Shown here: piece by piece, positions 38,620 to 48,009 of the stretch
Layout of the letters: each line of letters starts with the position of its first letter
Position numbering within the stretch: position 1 is the stretch's first letter
DNA from: an uncultured Bacteroidales bacterium
GTDB lineage: Bacteria > Bacteroidota > Bacteroidia > Bacteroidales > WCHB1-69
Direction: 5' to 3'
DNA: 64,000 nucleotides
NCBI GenBank assembly: GCA_905233585.1
Contig: CAJOFD010000005.1
Location: forward strand, 89,381-153,380
Notes under the pieces: generated by a model
What the model was told of the DNA's origin: nothing
The model's database searches: none
Seen by the model: the letters and a program-made list of their open reading frames with translations, nothing else
Program-made: the position numbers and the translations under genes

Positions 38620-39909
38620 TTACAGATTATTTTGCATCAATTGTTGTATATACAAGGCTATCTTTCTGTGTTTGCTATGTCCAAACTGATAAACGAACAA
38701 TTGCAAACGCGTATAATATTTTACACAAAATAAAGACAGCAAGGGCATCGCTAACAACAAAGCAACAAAAATAAGTATATTTTGTATACAAATCCCCACT
38801 ATACTTGCTGTCAATAATTGATAAATGGGAGCCACAACAATCCAAACTACATATTTACATGTCGCAGCAAAACCACTTTTTCCCAATTTCTTTTCTATCC
38901 AATACATTATCAACCATATCGGCAAATTTAATATCCCACCCAATAGATACAATACAAAAGTCATACTTACAAAACATAAATTCATCCATTTAGAAGGCTT
39001 GTTTTGTATTGACTTTGCCATCATCAATCCATTGATATTATCGTTTTTCAAATATTTTGTTTGTTCCAAAAGCAGAGACATATCCATAGCAGTTACTTCC
39101 ATATTTTGCAAACAATCAGCAATGTATTGTCTTGCTTTTAATCTATTGCCTGCTGTATTTTTCCATTTGTTTTTTATAACAACTTGTTGTTCGCACAAAT
39201 AGGCAATGATCAAAAAATCTTCATAATGTTCACTTGAAACCACATTGAACATCAAAGATTGTACCGCTTGATGAGTATCGTCTTTTATATGATTGATAGC
39301 AATAGCGTTGTTTTGTTGATAATCTTGCAAATAATTTCGCACATCTATTGGTTTGCCTATATTAATAAACAAAGGAAAGCCCGCTTTGTTGTAATCCCCA
39401 TGTTCAATACCAACAGGCAACATATACACATGTGCAGGACTATCCAACTCTTGTTGGGTTTTTAATGCGATACGAAAAGGTCCTTTGACAAAAGGTCTTA
39501 ATCTGTGTTTTTCATCTTGTCCACCCTCTGGCATAATACATAAAGACTTGCCTTGTTTCAGCCATTGTTTGGCCAACAAAAAATTATCCTCATTTTTCTT
39601 TATATTCTCCCACCCTTCTTGTTGTCTGTATGCGGGCAAAATTTTAAAAAAATGCAATATGTTTGCCTGCCAAGGTTTGGCGAACATATCAGAACGGGCA
39701 AAAAACAATATGGGTTGACTATAAAATCCCAACAATGTAACACAATCCATCAAAGCATTCTGATGATTAGGTTGTATAATGCAGGGGTTGCCGTATGGTA
39801 TATTTTCTTGCCCAACAATTTCAACATTTGAATACCAATGAAATATTAGACATTTCGAATATTGATGCAATAATCTATATGCCAAGGAGGCTTGTTGTTT
39901 GGATAACAT
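38620..39909 (-). CDS. PlsC-like lysophospholipid acyltransferase
   Basis: The 429-residue protein has the acyltransferase block PNHQNALMDCVTLLGF near residue 48, whose His-Asp pair is the catalytic motif in the Bacteroidetes variant of the family, and a second block IMPEGGQ near 135. Two to four hydrophobic segments lie near 310-400 (LCFVSMTFVLYLLGGILNL, LIFVALLLAMPLLSLF-like), anchoring it in the inner membrane. It should transfer an acyl chain to glycerol phosphate or a lyso-lipid in phospholipid synthesis. The exact acceptor cannot be read from sequence. It is a single-gene unit. Confidence 0.82.
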   Translation of the reverse strand: MLSKQQASLAYRLLHQYSKCLIFHWYSNVEIVGQENIPYGNPCIIQPNHQNALMDCVTLLGFYSQPILFFARSDMFAKPWQANILHFFKILPAYRQQEGWENIKKNEDNFLLAKQWLKQGKSLCIMPEGGQDEKHRLRPFVKGPFRIALKTQQELDSPAHVYMLPVGIEHGDYNKAGFPLFINIGKPIDVRNYLQDYQQNNAIAINHIKDDTHQAVQSLMFNVVSSEHYEDFLIIAYLCEQQVVIKNKWKNTAGNRLKARQYIADCLQNMEVTAMDMSLLLEQTKYLKNDNINGLMMAKSIQNKPSKWMNLCFVSMTFVLYLLGGILNLPIWLIMYWIEKKLGKSGFAATCKYVVWIVVAPIYQLLTASIVGICIQNILIFVALLLAMPLLSLFCVKYYTRLQLFVYQFGHSKHRKIALYIQQLMQNNL

Positions 39910-40247
39910 AATACTTTATTTTAATATTCTTAACGCAAGAATAGCCCACTTATTGAAAACAAAACCACAAAATCTTCACTATTGACAACTAACCTCATTG
40001 ATTTTTATTCATCTTTAGTAATCATATTTGCATTCAAACAACAAAATCTTTATTTTTAATTATTTTTTATAAACATAAAAATCAATTAATTATTTGTTTT
40101 TTTTGGAATCAGTATTTTTTTATCTCATCAATATTTTGTATTAAAAAAAAGTTTACTTTTGCAACGTATCATATATAACATAATTTTATATTGATATTAA
40201 AATATCTATTTGAAAATTTTTAATGTACAATTAACAAACATAACGAC
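39910..40247. other. Intergenic region upstream of the hydrogenase operon
   Basis: 338 bases, extremely AT-rich, between the divergent acyltransferase gene and the hydrogenase operon. The only signal I see is the promoter at 40135-40161. The remaining ~85 bases form the operon's leader, with no strong hairpin. Confidence 0.6.
40135..40161 (+). promoter_or_regulatory. Promoter of the FeFe hydrogenase operon
   Basis: TACTTTTGC at 40154-40162 with TTTG at 40135-40138, spacer 15; the leader to 40248 is about 80 nt. Confidence 0.6.
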
Positions 40248-40643
40248 ATGGATAAGATAAAATCTTTGGCAGACTTAAAGAAAAAAAGAGATGCTATTCA
40301 AGGTTCATTAAATCTTCGTGAAAATGGAGACAATTCTGAATCAATGATTCAAATTAAAGTGGCAATGGCTACATGTGGTATTGCTGCAGGAGCAAAACAA
40401 GTGATGGAAACACTTATTGAACAATGCAGTTCTAAAAAAATTGATGCAGTTGTTACCCAAACAGGTTGTATGGGTTATTGCTATGCAGAACCAACCGTTG
40501 AAATAACAAAACCGGGACAAGACCCTATTGTTTTTGGTCATGTTTCTGTAGAAAAAGCAAAAGAACTTGTGGAAAAATATATTCTCAACAATGAAATGGT
40601 AGAAGGTATTATTCCTCAAAATTATCAATCTATTGACAAATAA
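40248..40643 (+). CDS. Thioredoxin-like [2Fe-2S] subunit of the hydrogenase complex (HndB-like)
   Basis: The 131-residue protein has the thioredoxin-like [2Fe-2S] fold: first ligand in MATCGIAAGAKQVMETL (about residue 47), the others in TQTGCMGYCYAEPTVEI. This resembles HndB of the NADP-reducing hydrogenase of Desulfovibrio and the N-terminus of NuoF-like hydrogenase subunits. It should pass electrons within the complex. It is the first gene of a four-gene operon and is 16 bases before the NuoF-like gene. Confidence 0.85.
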   Translation: MDKIKSLADLKKKRDAIQGSLNLRENGDNSESMIQIKVAMATCGIAAGAKQVMETLIEQCSSKKIDAVVTQTGCMGYCYAEPTVEITKPGQDPIVFGHVSVEKAKELVEKYILNNEMVEGIIPQNYQSIDK

Positions 40644-40659
40644 TAATTAAAAGAGCATT

Positions 40660-42453
40660 ATGGCAAATTATAAATATCACATACTTATTTGCGGCGGTAC
40701 AGGTTGCCGTGCATCAAAAAGTGGAGAAATTGTTCAAAATTTCAAAAATATTCTTAAACAAGAAAATTTAGATAACGAAATTCAAGTTATTACTACAGGA
40801 TGTTTCGGTTTCTGCGAAAAAGGACCTATTGTTAAGATATTGCCTGACAATACATTCTACACTCAAGTAAAACCTGAAGATTGTGAAGAAATTGTAAAAG
40901 AACATTTTATTAAAGGTAGAAAAGTAACCCGTTTACTTTATACCGACCCAGAAAAGAAAGAACATGTTTCAGATTCTAAACACATGAATTTCTACAAAAA
41001 GCAAATGCGTATTGCTTTGAGAAATTGTGGTTTTATCAATCCTGAAAACATTGATGAATATATCGCAAGAGATGGTTATGCTGCTTTGGCTAAAGTTTTG
41101 GAACAAAACGATCCACAAGCAACCATTGATATTATCAAAAAATCTGGATTAAGAGGTCGGGGCGGTGGCGGATTCCCTACTGGTTTGAAATGGGAAATTG
41201 CCAGCAAAAACCCTGCTGATCAAAAATATATAATTTGTAATGCTGACGAAGGCGACCCAGGTGCTTTCATGGATAGATCTATACTTGAAGGTGACCCACA
41301 CAGCATTATTGAAGCCATGACAATAGGTGGTTTCTGTATTGGTGCAACCAAAGGTTTGGTTTACATTCGTGCAGAATATCCTTTGGCAATACAACGTTTG
41401 CAAATTGCTATTGAACAAGCAAGAGAATATGGCTTGTTAGGCAAAGACCTTTTAGGTTCAGGTTTCGATTTTGACCTTGAATTGCGTTATGGTGCAGGGG
41501 CATTTGTTTGCGGTGAAGAAACAGCATTGATACACTCTATGGAAGGTCAACGTGGTGAACCTACATTCAAACCGCCATTCCCTGCTCAAGAAGGTTATTT
41601 AAAGAAACCATCTAATGTAAACAACGTTGAAACATTCGCAAATATACCTGTAATTATCAATAAAGGTTGGGAATGGTTCTCTTCTATTGGGACAGAAAAA
41701 TCAAAAGGTACCAAAGTATTTGCATTGGCAGGTCAAATCAACAATGTCGGTTTGATAGAAGTGCCTATGGGTATCACCTTGAGAGAAGTGATTTTCGAAA
41801 TTGGTGGTGGCATCAAAAATGGCAAAAAATTCAAAGCAGTACAAACAGGTGGTCCTTCAGGTGGTTGCTTAACAGAAGAATTCTTGGATACTCCTATTGA
41901 CTATGATAACTTGATAGCTGCTGGCTCTATGATGGGATCTGGCGGTATGATTGTTATGGACGAAACAAGTTGTATGCCAGCCGTTGCAAGATTTTATTTG
42001 GACTTTACTTGCGAAGAATCTTGCGGTAAATGTAGCCCTTGCCGTGTAGGGAACAAACGTCTTTGTGAATTATTAGACAAAATAACATCAGGCAAAGGTA
42101 CAATGGAAGACCTTGAAAATATCAAGAATTTGAGCCAAGTCATTAAAGACACTGCCCTTTGCGGTTTAGGACAAACATCTCCAAACCCGGTATTAAGTAC
42201 AATATCTCATTTCTGGGACGAATATGTTGCACACGTTGTTGATAAAAAATGTCCTGCAGGACAATGTAAAGCATTAAAACAATATATTATAGATCCGGAA
42301 AAATGTAAAGGTTGTACTGCTTGTGCCCGCAATTGCCCAGTGGGTGCTATCAAGGGAACTGTTAAAAATCCGCATGAAATCAATCAAGAACTTTGTATCA
42401 AATGTGGAACTTGTCAAGCAAAATGTAAATTTGGTGCAATTAGTGTTCAATAA
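40660..42453 (+). CDS. hydB: NuoF-like flavoprotein subunit of bifurcating FeFe hydrogenase
   Basis: The 597-residue FMN subunit reacts with NAD(H). An N-terminal [2Fe-2S] thioredoxin domain (ICGGTGCRASKSGE, TTGCFGFCEKGPIV) is followed by the NuoF core with the FMN/NADH loop GRGGGGFPTGLKWE near 165 and the [4Fe-4S] motif ESCGKCSPCRVGNKR near 460. A C-terminal 2[4Fe-4S] ferredoxin follows (CKGCTACARNCPVGAIKG, CIKCGTCQAKCKFGAI). This domain order is that of HydB/HndC in electron-bifurcating hydrogenases, where NADH and reduced ferredoxin are oxidised together to make H2. It is 3 bases before hydA. Confidence 0.94.
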   Translation: MANYKYHILICGGTGCRASKSGEIVQNFKNILKQENLDNEIQVITTGCFGFCEKGPIVKILPDNTFYTQVKPEDCEEIVKEHFIKGRKVTRLLYTDPEKKEHVSDSKHMNFYKKQMRIALRNCGFINPENIDEYIARDGYAALAKVLEQNDPQATIDIIKKSGLRGRGGGGFPTGLKWEIASKNPADQKYIICNADEGDPGAFMDRSILEGDPHSIIEAMTIGGFCIGATKGLVYIRAEYPLAIQRLQIAIEQAREYGLLGKDLLGSGFDFDLELRYGAGAFVCGEETALIHSMEGQRGEPTFKPPFPAQEGYLKKPSNVNNVETFANIPVIINKGWEWFSSIGTEKSKGTKVFALAGQINNVGLIEVPMGITLREVIFEIGGGIKNGKKFKAVQTGGPSGGCLTEEFLDTPIDYDNLIAAGSMMGSGGMIVMDETSCMPAVARFYLDFTCEESCGKCSPCRVGNKRLCELLDKITSGKGTMEDLENIKNLSQVIKDTALCGLGQTSPNPVLSTISHFWDEYVAHVVDKKCPAGQCKALKQYIIDPEKCKGCTACARNCPVGAIKGTVKNPHEINQELCIKCGTCQAKCKFGAISVQ

Positions 42454-42456
42454 AAA

Positions 42457-44253
42457 ATGGGAGAAACAAATATGGATATGATAAAAATAACTATAGATAA
42501 TAAAGTAGTAGAAGTTGCAAAAGGAACAACAATTCTTAAAGCAGCAAAAGATAACAATATAAATATTCCCACATTGTGCTATTTTGAATTGGCCGGTATG
42601 GATATTGTTAATAAACCAGGTAGTTGCCGTATTTGCGTTGTCGAAGTAGAAGGACGCAGAAATTTGGCTCCAGCATGTATCACAGAATGTACACCTGATA
42701 TGGTAATAAAAACCAATACAACAAGAGTATTGAACGCTCGTCGTACTGTATTGGAATTGTTACTATCAGACCACCCTTCTGATTGTTTGGTATGTCCCAA
42801 AAGTGGTGATTGCGAATTGCAAAATTTAGCTATCCGCTTCGGCATTCGTGAAATAAACTATGTTGGTGAACAATCTACCTACAAACAAGATGACTCTCCA
42901 TCTATTCACCGCGATATGAATAAATGTATTATGTGTCGTAGATGTGAAATGATGTGCAATGAATTCCAAACAGTAGGTGCTTTGTCTGCTATCAATCGTG
43001 GTTTTACTGCTGTTGTAAGCCCTGCTTTTGAAGAAGATTTGACACTGACATCTTGTACATTCTGTGGCCAATGTGTTGCAGTTTGTCCTGTAGGAGCATT
43101 GTCTGAAATCAATCATACAGGTAAAGTTCTCAGAGCATTGAACGATCCAACCAAGACGGTTGTTGTTCAAACCGCTCCTGCTGTTCGTGTAGCTATAGGT
43201 GAAGAATTTGGCATGGCTCCAGGTACTATCGCTACTGGTCAAATGGCAACTGCTCTCCGTAAATTAGGATTTGACTATGTTTTTGATACCGATTGGAGTG
43301 CCGACCTTACTATTATGGAAGAAGGTACAGAATTGTTGAATCGTCTCAAAAAGTTCTTAGCTGGTGATAAAGATGTTAAAATACCATTGATGACTTCTTG
43401 TTGTCCTGCTTGGGTTAATTTCTTTGAACACAATTTCCCTGATATGTTAGATATTCCATCTACAGCGAAATCACCTCAACAGATGTTCGGTGCTATGGCT
43501 AAATCATATTTTGCTGAGAAGAAAAATATCAAACGTGAAGACATGGTTGTTGTTTCTGTTATGCCTTGTTTGGCAAAGAAATACGAATGTTCTCGTGATG
43601 AATTTAAAGTAAACGGCAATCCTGATGTTGATTATTCTATTACCACACGTGAATTGGCAAGTCTTATCAAATTGGCTAACATAGATTTTGCTGCTCTTCC
43701 AGAAAGCAAATTTGATGATCCTCTTGGTGAATCAACAGGTGCTGGTGTTATTTTCGGAACAACAGGTGGTGTTATTGAAGCCGCTGTCCGTACTGCATAC
43801 GAAATTCATACAGGTAAAAAATGTCCGAAAATTGACTTTGAAGAATTGCGTGGCTTAGAAGGTATTCGTTCTGCAACCATAGATTTTGACGGACTACCTA
43901 TCAATATCGGAATCGCTCATGGTTTGAAAAATGCCAGAAAATTATTAGAAGAAATACGTGAAGGAAAAAGTAAATTCCACGCTATTGAAATTATGGCATG
44001 TCCTGGTGGTTGTATCGATGGCGGTGGACAACCAAGACACCATGGCAATAGTGAAATTATCAAAGCACGTTGGAATGCAATTTATGAAGCAGACAAGAAT
44101 CTGCCAATTCGTAAATCTCACGAAAATCCATCTATTATACAATTGTATAAAGAATATTTGGGAGAACCATGCGGAGAAAAATCTCATCATTTGTTGCATA
44201 CCCATTACTTCAACAAACACAATGTATTCGAAGTTGATTTAAACAAAAAATAA
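42457..44253 (+). CDS. hydA: FeFe hydrogenase catalytic subunit
   Basis: The 598-residue enzyme makes or consumes H2. Domains in order: N-terminal [2Fe-2S] ferredoxin (CYFELAGM, GSCRICVVEVEG), the His-ligated [4Fe-4S] motif HPSDCLVCPKSGDCEL, two [4Fe-4S] motifs (CIMCRRCEMMCNEF, CTFCGQCVAVCPVGAL), then the H-cluster domain with L1 MTSCCPAWVNFFE, L2 MPCLAKKYE and L3 MACPGGCIDGGGQP. All ligands are present, so it should be active once matured. No C-terminal extra domain is present. The start at 42457 precedes further Met codons at residues 6 and 8. It needs HydE, HydF and HydG; only HydG is in the window. Confidence 0.96.
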   Translation: MGETNMDMIKITIDNKVVEVAKGTTILKAAKDNNINIPTLCYFELAGMDIVNKPGSCRICVVEVEGRRNLAPACITECTPDMVIKTNTTRVLNARRTVLELLLSDHPSDCLVCPKSGDCELQNLAIRFGIREINYVGEQSTYKQDDSPSIHRDMNKCIMCRRCEMMCNEFQTVGALSAINRGFTAVVSPAFEEDLTLTSCTFCGQCVAVCPVGALSEINHTGKVLRALNDPTKTVVVQTAPAVRVAIGEEFGMAPGTIATGQMATALRKLGFDYVFDTDWSADLTIMEEGTELLNRLKKFLAGDKDVKIPLMTSCCPAWVNFFEHNFPDMLDIPSTAKSPQQMFGAMAKSYFAEKKNIKREDMVVVSVMPCLAKKYECSRDEFKVNGNPDVDYSITTRELASLIKLANIDFAALPESKFDDPLGESTGAGVIFGTTGGVIEAAVRTAYEIHTGKKCPKIDFEELRGLEGIRSATIDFDGLPINIGIAHGLKNARKLLEEIREGKSKFHAIEIMACPGGCIDGGGQPRHHGNSEIIKARWNAIYEADKNLPIRKSHENPSIIQLYKEYLGEPCGEKSHHLLHTHYFNKHNVFEVDLNKK

Positions 44254-44282
44254 TTAATCGAAAAATATAGGAGAACAATATA

Positions 44283-44768
44283 ATGGCAAAAGTAAAAATA
44301 AAACTAAGACAAGAGCATATTGATATTATTAAATCAATATGTAAAAAGTTCGATTATAAACCCGGTGAACTTATCAATGTACTACATCAAGTACAAGGAG
44401 AAATAGGTTATCTTCCTGCTGAAGTTCAAGAACTTATTGCTGAAGAATTGAAAATACCCGTATCAAAAGTATTTGGAGTTGTTTCATTCTATTCATTCTT
44501 TACAATGCAACCCAAAGGGAAACACCCAATTTCAGTTTGTATGGGAACCGCTTGCTATGTTAGAGGTGCAGAATCAATTCTTGATGAATTCCAACGTGTA
44601 TTAAAAATTGGCGTTGGTGAAACTACACCCGATGGCAAATTCTCTTTAACAAGTTTACGTTGTATCGGTGCATGCGGACTTGCTCCTGTTGCTATGATTG
44701 GCGACAAAGTATATGGAAGACTTTGTCCTGATGATGTGAAAAAAATCATAGCTGAATACAACGATTAA
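44283..44768 (+). CDS. hydC: NuoE-like [2Fe-2S] subunit of bifurcating FeFe hydrogenase
   Basis: The 161-residue subunit has a helical N-terminus and a thioredoxin-like [2Fe-2S] domain with ligands in CMGTACYVRGAESIL and LRCIGACGLAPVAMIGD, the NuoE/HndA pattern. It sits with the NuoF-like subunit to shuttle electrons. It is the last gene of the operon, preceded by an unusually AT-rich 29-base gap with a clear ribosome site (AGGAGAA) and followed by a terminator. Confidence 0.94.
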   Translation: MAKVKIKLRQEHIDIIKSICKKFDYKPGELINVLHQVQGEIGYLPAEVQELIAEELKIPVSKVFGVVSFYSFFTMQPKGKHPISVCMGTACYVRGAESILDEFQRVLKIGVGETTPDGKFSLTSLRCIGACGLAPVAMIGDKVYGRLCPDDVKKIIAEYND

Positions 44769-44796
44769 TATTCGATTTGTGTTGATAATTTAATTC

Positions 44797-44828
44797 AAAA
44801 AGGAAGAATTTTCATTCTTCCTTTTTTT
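44797..44828 (+). terminator. Terminator of the hydrogenase operon
   Basis: A 13-bp perfect stem (44797-44809 with 44814-44826), 4-base loop, T tract. Confidence 0.88.
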
Positions 44829-44939
44829 ATGTCATTTTGTCATCGTGTGGGATTTTTTGCGAAAACAAGCTGTCAAAGTGGCGTATTTTTATAATTGGAA
44901 CACCTTTTGATAAACCATTCTCGAAAGGAGTTAAAAATT

Positions 44940-47540
44940 ATGAACATAGAAAAATTAACAATAAAGACACAAGCAGTTATTGAAGGGGCTCAACAAATCG
45001 CTTCTTCCAATCATCATCAATTTATTGAAAATATTCATCTGCTAAAAGCAATGCTGGCTGATGACAATGCAAGTATTCCATTTTTATTAAAAAAATGTGG
45101 AGTTAATCCACAAACAATTAAAGAAGTGGTTAACAAACAAATACAAAGTTTGCCAACGGTTTCAGGAAATGGAAATATTTACATCTCTCAAACTTGTTCT
45201 TCAACCATTGAAAAGGCATTTGATTTATTGAATACTTTTTCTGATGAATATGTTTCTGTTGAATTATTGTTATTAGCCATTTTAAAATCCAAAGACGAAA
45301 GTGCAAACATACTCAAAGATGGAGGTTTAACTGAAACAGATTTGATAAAGGCTATAAAAGAAATGCGAAAAGGAAGTACAGCCAATAGTCCTCATGTAGA
45401 GGCATCATACAATGCCTTAAACAAATATGCAAAAAATCTAAACGACCTTGCACAAAAAGGAAAACTTGACCCTGTTATTGGTCGAGATGAAGAAATAAGA
45501 CGTGTTTTACAAATTCTATCGCGAAGAACTAAAAACAATCCTATATTAATAGGTTCTCCCGGCGTCGGTAAAACTGCCATTGCAGAAGGTTTGGCTCATA
45601 GAATTGTTTCTGGTGATGTGCCGGAAAACCTAAAATCCAAACAAATATTTTCGTTGGATATGGGGGCTTTGGTGGCTGGTGCCAAATACAAAGGTGAATT
45701 TGAGGAAAGACTGAAAAGTGTTATCAAAGAAGTAATTGCCGCTGATGGAGAAATTATTCTGTTTATTGATGAAATTCACACTTTAGTAGGTGCTGGCGGT
45801 GGCGAAGGAGCTATGGATGCTGCCAATATTCTAAAACCTGCTCTTGCGAGAGGAGAACTTAGGGCTATTGGGGCAACCACAACAAGCGAATATCAAAAAT
45901 ATTTTGAAAAAGACAAAGCACTTGAAAGACGATTTCAAGTAGTATATGTTGATGAACCCGATACCGAATCTTCTATTTCTATTTTGCGTGGATTAAAAGA
46001 AAGATATGAAAATCACCATAAAGTAAGAATTTTAGACGAGGCTATCATTGCTTCTGTTACCTTATCAAAACGATATATTACAGAAAGATTTTTGCCCGAC
46101 AAAGCCATAGATTTAATAGATGAAGCGGCCGCTAAATTGCGCATGGAAATCAATTCTTTACCACAAGAATTAGATGAAATTGAACGGAAAATCAGACAAT
46201 TGGAAATTGAACGTGAAGCAATTAAACGAGAAGCCGACCAATCTAAAATTGAAGAACTGTCAGCCAAAATTGCTGAGTTGAGCGAACAAGGTAATATTTT
46301 AAGAAGTAAATGGAAAGAAGAAAAAGATTTAGTCAATGCAGTGCAATCTGCAAAAAAAGATATTGAAACTTTTCGTTTTGAAGCCGAACAAGCGGAACGA
46401 AACGGCGATTATGGACGTGTGGCTGAACTGCGATACGGAAAAATAAAAGAAAAAGAAAATTTTATTGAAGAAAGTACAAAAAAACTTCGTGATATTCAAG
46501 GCGACAAACCGATGGTAAACGAAGTGGTTACCGCTGACGACATTGCAGAAGTTGTTGCCCATTGGACAGGCATACCTGTAAGCAAAATGATGCAAAGCGA
46601 AAGAGACAAACTCTTGCATTTGGAAGAAGAACTTCATAAAAGAGTTGTCGGACAGGAAGAGGCCATTTCCGCTATTGCCAATGCCATTAGAAGAAGTCGG
46701 GCGGGGTTGCAAGACGAAAAACGACCTATAGGTTCATTCATTTTCTTAGGAACAACTGGAGTTGGTAAAACTGAATTAGCAAAAGCCTTAGCAGAATATC
46801 TGTTTAACACCGAAGATGCTATGGTAAGAATAGACATGTCTGAATATCAAGAGGCTCATACGGTTTCAAGACTTATCGGAGCACCTCCGGGATATGTCGG
46901 CTATGACGAAGGTGGACAACTAACCGAAAGAGTACGCCGCAAACCTTATTCTGTCGTTCTTTTTGATGAAATAGAAAAGGCACATCCTGATGTATTCAAT
47001 ATTTTGTTGCAAGTGCTTGATGACGGACGATTGACTGACAATAAAGGTCGTGTGGCAGACTTTAAAAATACAGTCATTATTATGACTTCTAATTTGGGGT
47101 CGCATATTATTCAAGAAAATTTTGACAAACACGAAAATATGTTTGATGAAGAATTGATGGAACGTACACAAGATGAAGTAATGGCTCTATTAAAAAAAAC
47201 AATTAGACCTGAATTTTTAAACAGAATTGATGAAATTTTGATGTTCAAACCATTGTCTAAAGCCGAAATCAAACAAATAGTTACTTTGCAAATCAATCAA
47301 TTGAAAGCCTTAACAGAAAAGAATGATATCCATATCAAACTGACAGATTATGCTATAGATGCCTTAGCTGACATGGGCTACGACCCACAATATGGAGCAC
47401 GTCCATTGAAAAGAATTATTCAAAAACATATTTTGAACAATCTGTCTAAGATGATGTTGACTGATAATTTTGACAAAACTCAACCTATCATTATTGATGT
47501 GATAGACAATCAGTTTGTAATGTACAACAAAAAAAACTAA
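44940..47540 (+). CDS. clpB: ATP-dependent disaggregase ClpB
   Basis: ClpB is the Hsp100 ring ATPase that pulls proteins from aggregates together with DnaK (dnaK is at the left end of the window). The ATG at 44940 is chosen over an upstream TTG because AAAGGAG sits 10 bases before it and the protein then starts [11 protein letters not shown], as in the family; it has 866 residues. Order: N domain (1-145), AAA-1 with Walker [14 protein letters not shown] near 205, the coiled-coil M domain (about 405-525), AAA-2 with Walker [15 protein letters not shown] near 605, and the C-terminal lid with [10 protein letters not shown]. No heat-shock operator was recognised upstream. Confidence 0.96.
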   Translation: MNIEKLTIKTQAVIEGAQQIASSNHHQFIENIHLLKAMLADDNASIPFLLKKCGVNPQTIKEVVNKQIQSLPTVSGNGNIYISQTCSSTIEKAFDLLNTFSDEYVSVELLLLAILKSKDESANILKDGGLTETDLIKAIKEMRKGSTANSPHVEASYNALNKYAKNLNDLAQKGKLDPVIGRDEEIRRVLQILSRRTKNNPILIGSPGVGKTAIAEGLAHRIVSGDVPENLKSKQIFSLDMGALVAGAKYKGEFEERLKSVIKEVIAADGEIILFIDEIHTLVGAGGGEGAMDAANILKPALARGELRAIGATTTSEYQKYFEKDKALERRFQVVYVDEPDTESSISILRGLKERYENHHKVRILDEAIIASVTLSKRYITERFLPDKAIDLIDEAAAKLRMEINSLPQELDEIERKIRQLEIEREAIKREADQSKIEELSAKIAELSEQGNILRSKWKEEKDLVNAVQSAKKDIETFRFEAEQAERNGDYGRVAELRYGKIKEKENFIEESTKKLRDIQGDKPMVNEVVTADDIAEVVAHWTGIPVSKMMQSERDKLLHLEEELHKRVVGQEEAISAIANAIRRSRAGLQDEKRPIGSFIFLGTTGVGKTELAKALAEYLFNTEDAMVRIDMSEYQEAHTVSRLIGAPPGYVGYDEGGQLTERVRRKPYSVVLFDEIEKAHPDVFNILLQVLDDGRLTDNKGRVADFKNTVIIMTSNLGSHIIQENFDKHENMFDEELMERTQDEVMALLKKTIRPEFLNRIDEILMFKPLSKAEIKQIVTLQINQLKALTEKNDIHIKLTDYAIDALADMGYDPQYGARPLKRIIQKHILNNLSKMMLTDNFDKTQPIIIDVIDNQFVMYNKKN

Positions 47541-47558
47541 AGCATATACAGCATTAGA

Positions 47559-47615
47559 CATCTTGTTGATAAAAAATCTGGCTTGAATAAGCCAGATTTT
47601 TTTATCAACAAGATG
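47559..47615. terminator. Very long hairpin after clpB
   Basis: Two arms of 26 and 27 bases (47559-47584 with 47589-47615) pair perfectly except for one extra T, around a GAAT loop. Internal A and T runs allow termination in both directions. It is much longer than the other terminators here. Confidence 0.8.
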
Positions 47616-47638
47616 TAAAAAAATTTAAAAATATATGG

Positions 47639-47665
47639 ATTGTTAAAAATAAAGTGTTACCTTTG
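47639..47665 (+). promoter_or_regulatory. Promoter of the small lipoprotein gene
   Basis: TACCTTTGC at 47658-47666 with ATTG at 47639-47642, spacer 15; leader of about 60 nt. Confidence 0.6.
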
Positions 47666-47731
47666 CATACACAAAAAGGAGAAAGCAGAAAATCCTAAAA
47701 AGAGTAAGCATAATTTTAAATAATACACAAA

Positions 47732-47944
47732 ATGAAAAAATTATTATGTGCAGTAGCAGTATTGGCAACGGTGGCAGCATTCACCTCTTGTAACAAAAAA
47801 TGTACTTGCAAAACTTATGCAAGTGGTGTTGTTGTGACTACAACAGAAGATGTTGAATTAGAAAAAGGCAAAAAATGTAAAGACATGAACACCTACGTTA
47901 TTGATAGCAATGGAGAAAACAAAACAGGTCTTGAATGCAAATAA
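47732..47944 (+). CDS. Small cysteine-rich lipoprotein
   Basis: The 70-residue protein has a lipoprotein signal (lipobox TSC with the acylated Cys at residue 20) and a short mature part with four further cysteines (KKCTCKTYASG, then a KKCKDMN and a final LECK). The function is unknown; similar short Cys-containing lipoproteins are common in Bacteroidetes. It has its own promoter and a strong terminator, so it is transcribed alone. Confidence 0.7.
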   Translation: MKKLLCAVAVLATVAAFTSCNKKCTCKTYASGVVVTTTEDVELEKGKKCKDMNTYVIDSNGENKTGLECK

Positions 47945-47960
47945 GCATTTTATAAAACAA

Positions 47961-47996
47961 ACACAAAGAGGGCTTTTTTGCCCTTTTTGTGTTTTT
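47961..47996 (+). terminator. Terminator of the small lipoprotein gene
   Basis: A 13-bp stem with one G-T pair (47961-47973 with 47980-47992) ending in a T tract. It abuts the next gene's start at 48010. Confidence 0.8.
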
Positions 47997-48009
47997 ATAG
48001 TCTTTAATT

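Noticed and set aside
38620..39909. Acyltransferase as part of the hydrogenase or atp operon
   Set aside because: It lies on the opposite strand, bounded by the tRNA-Leu terminator and a 338-base divergent gap.
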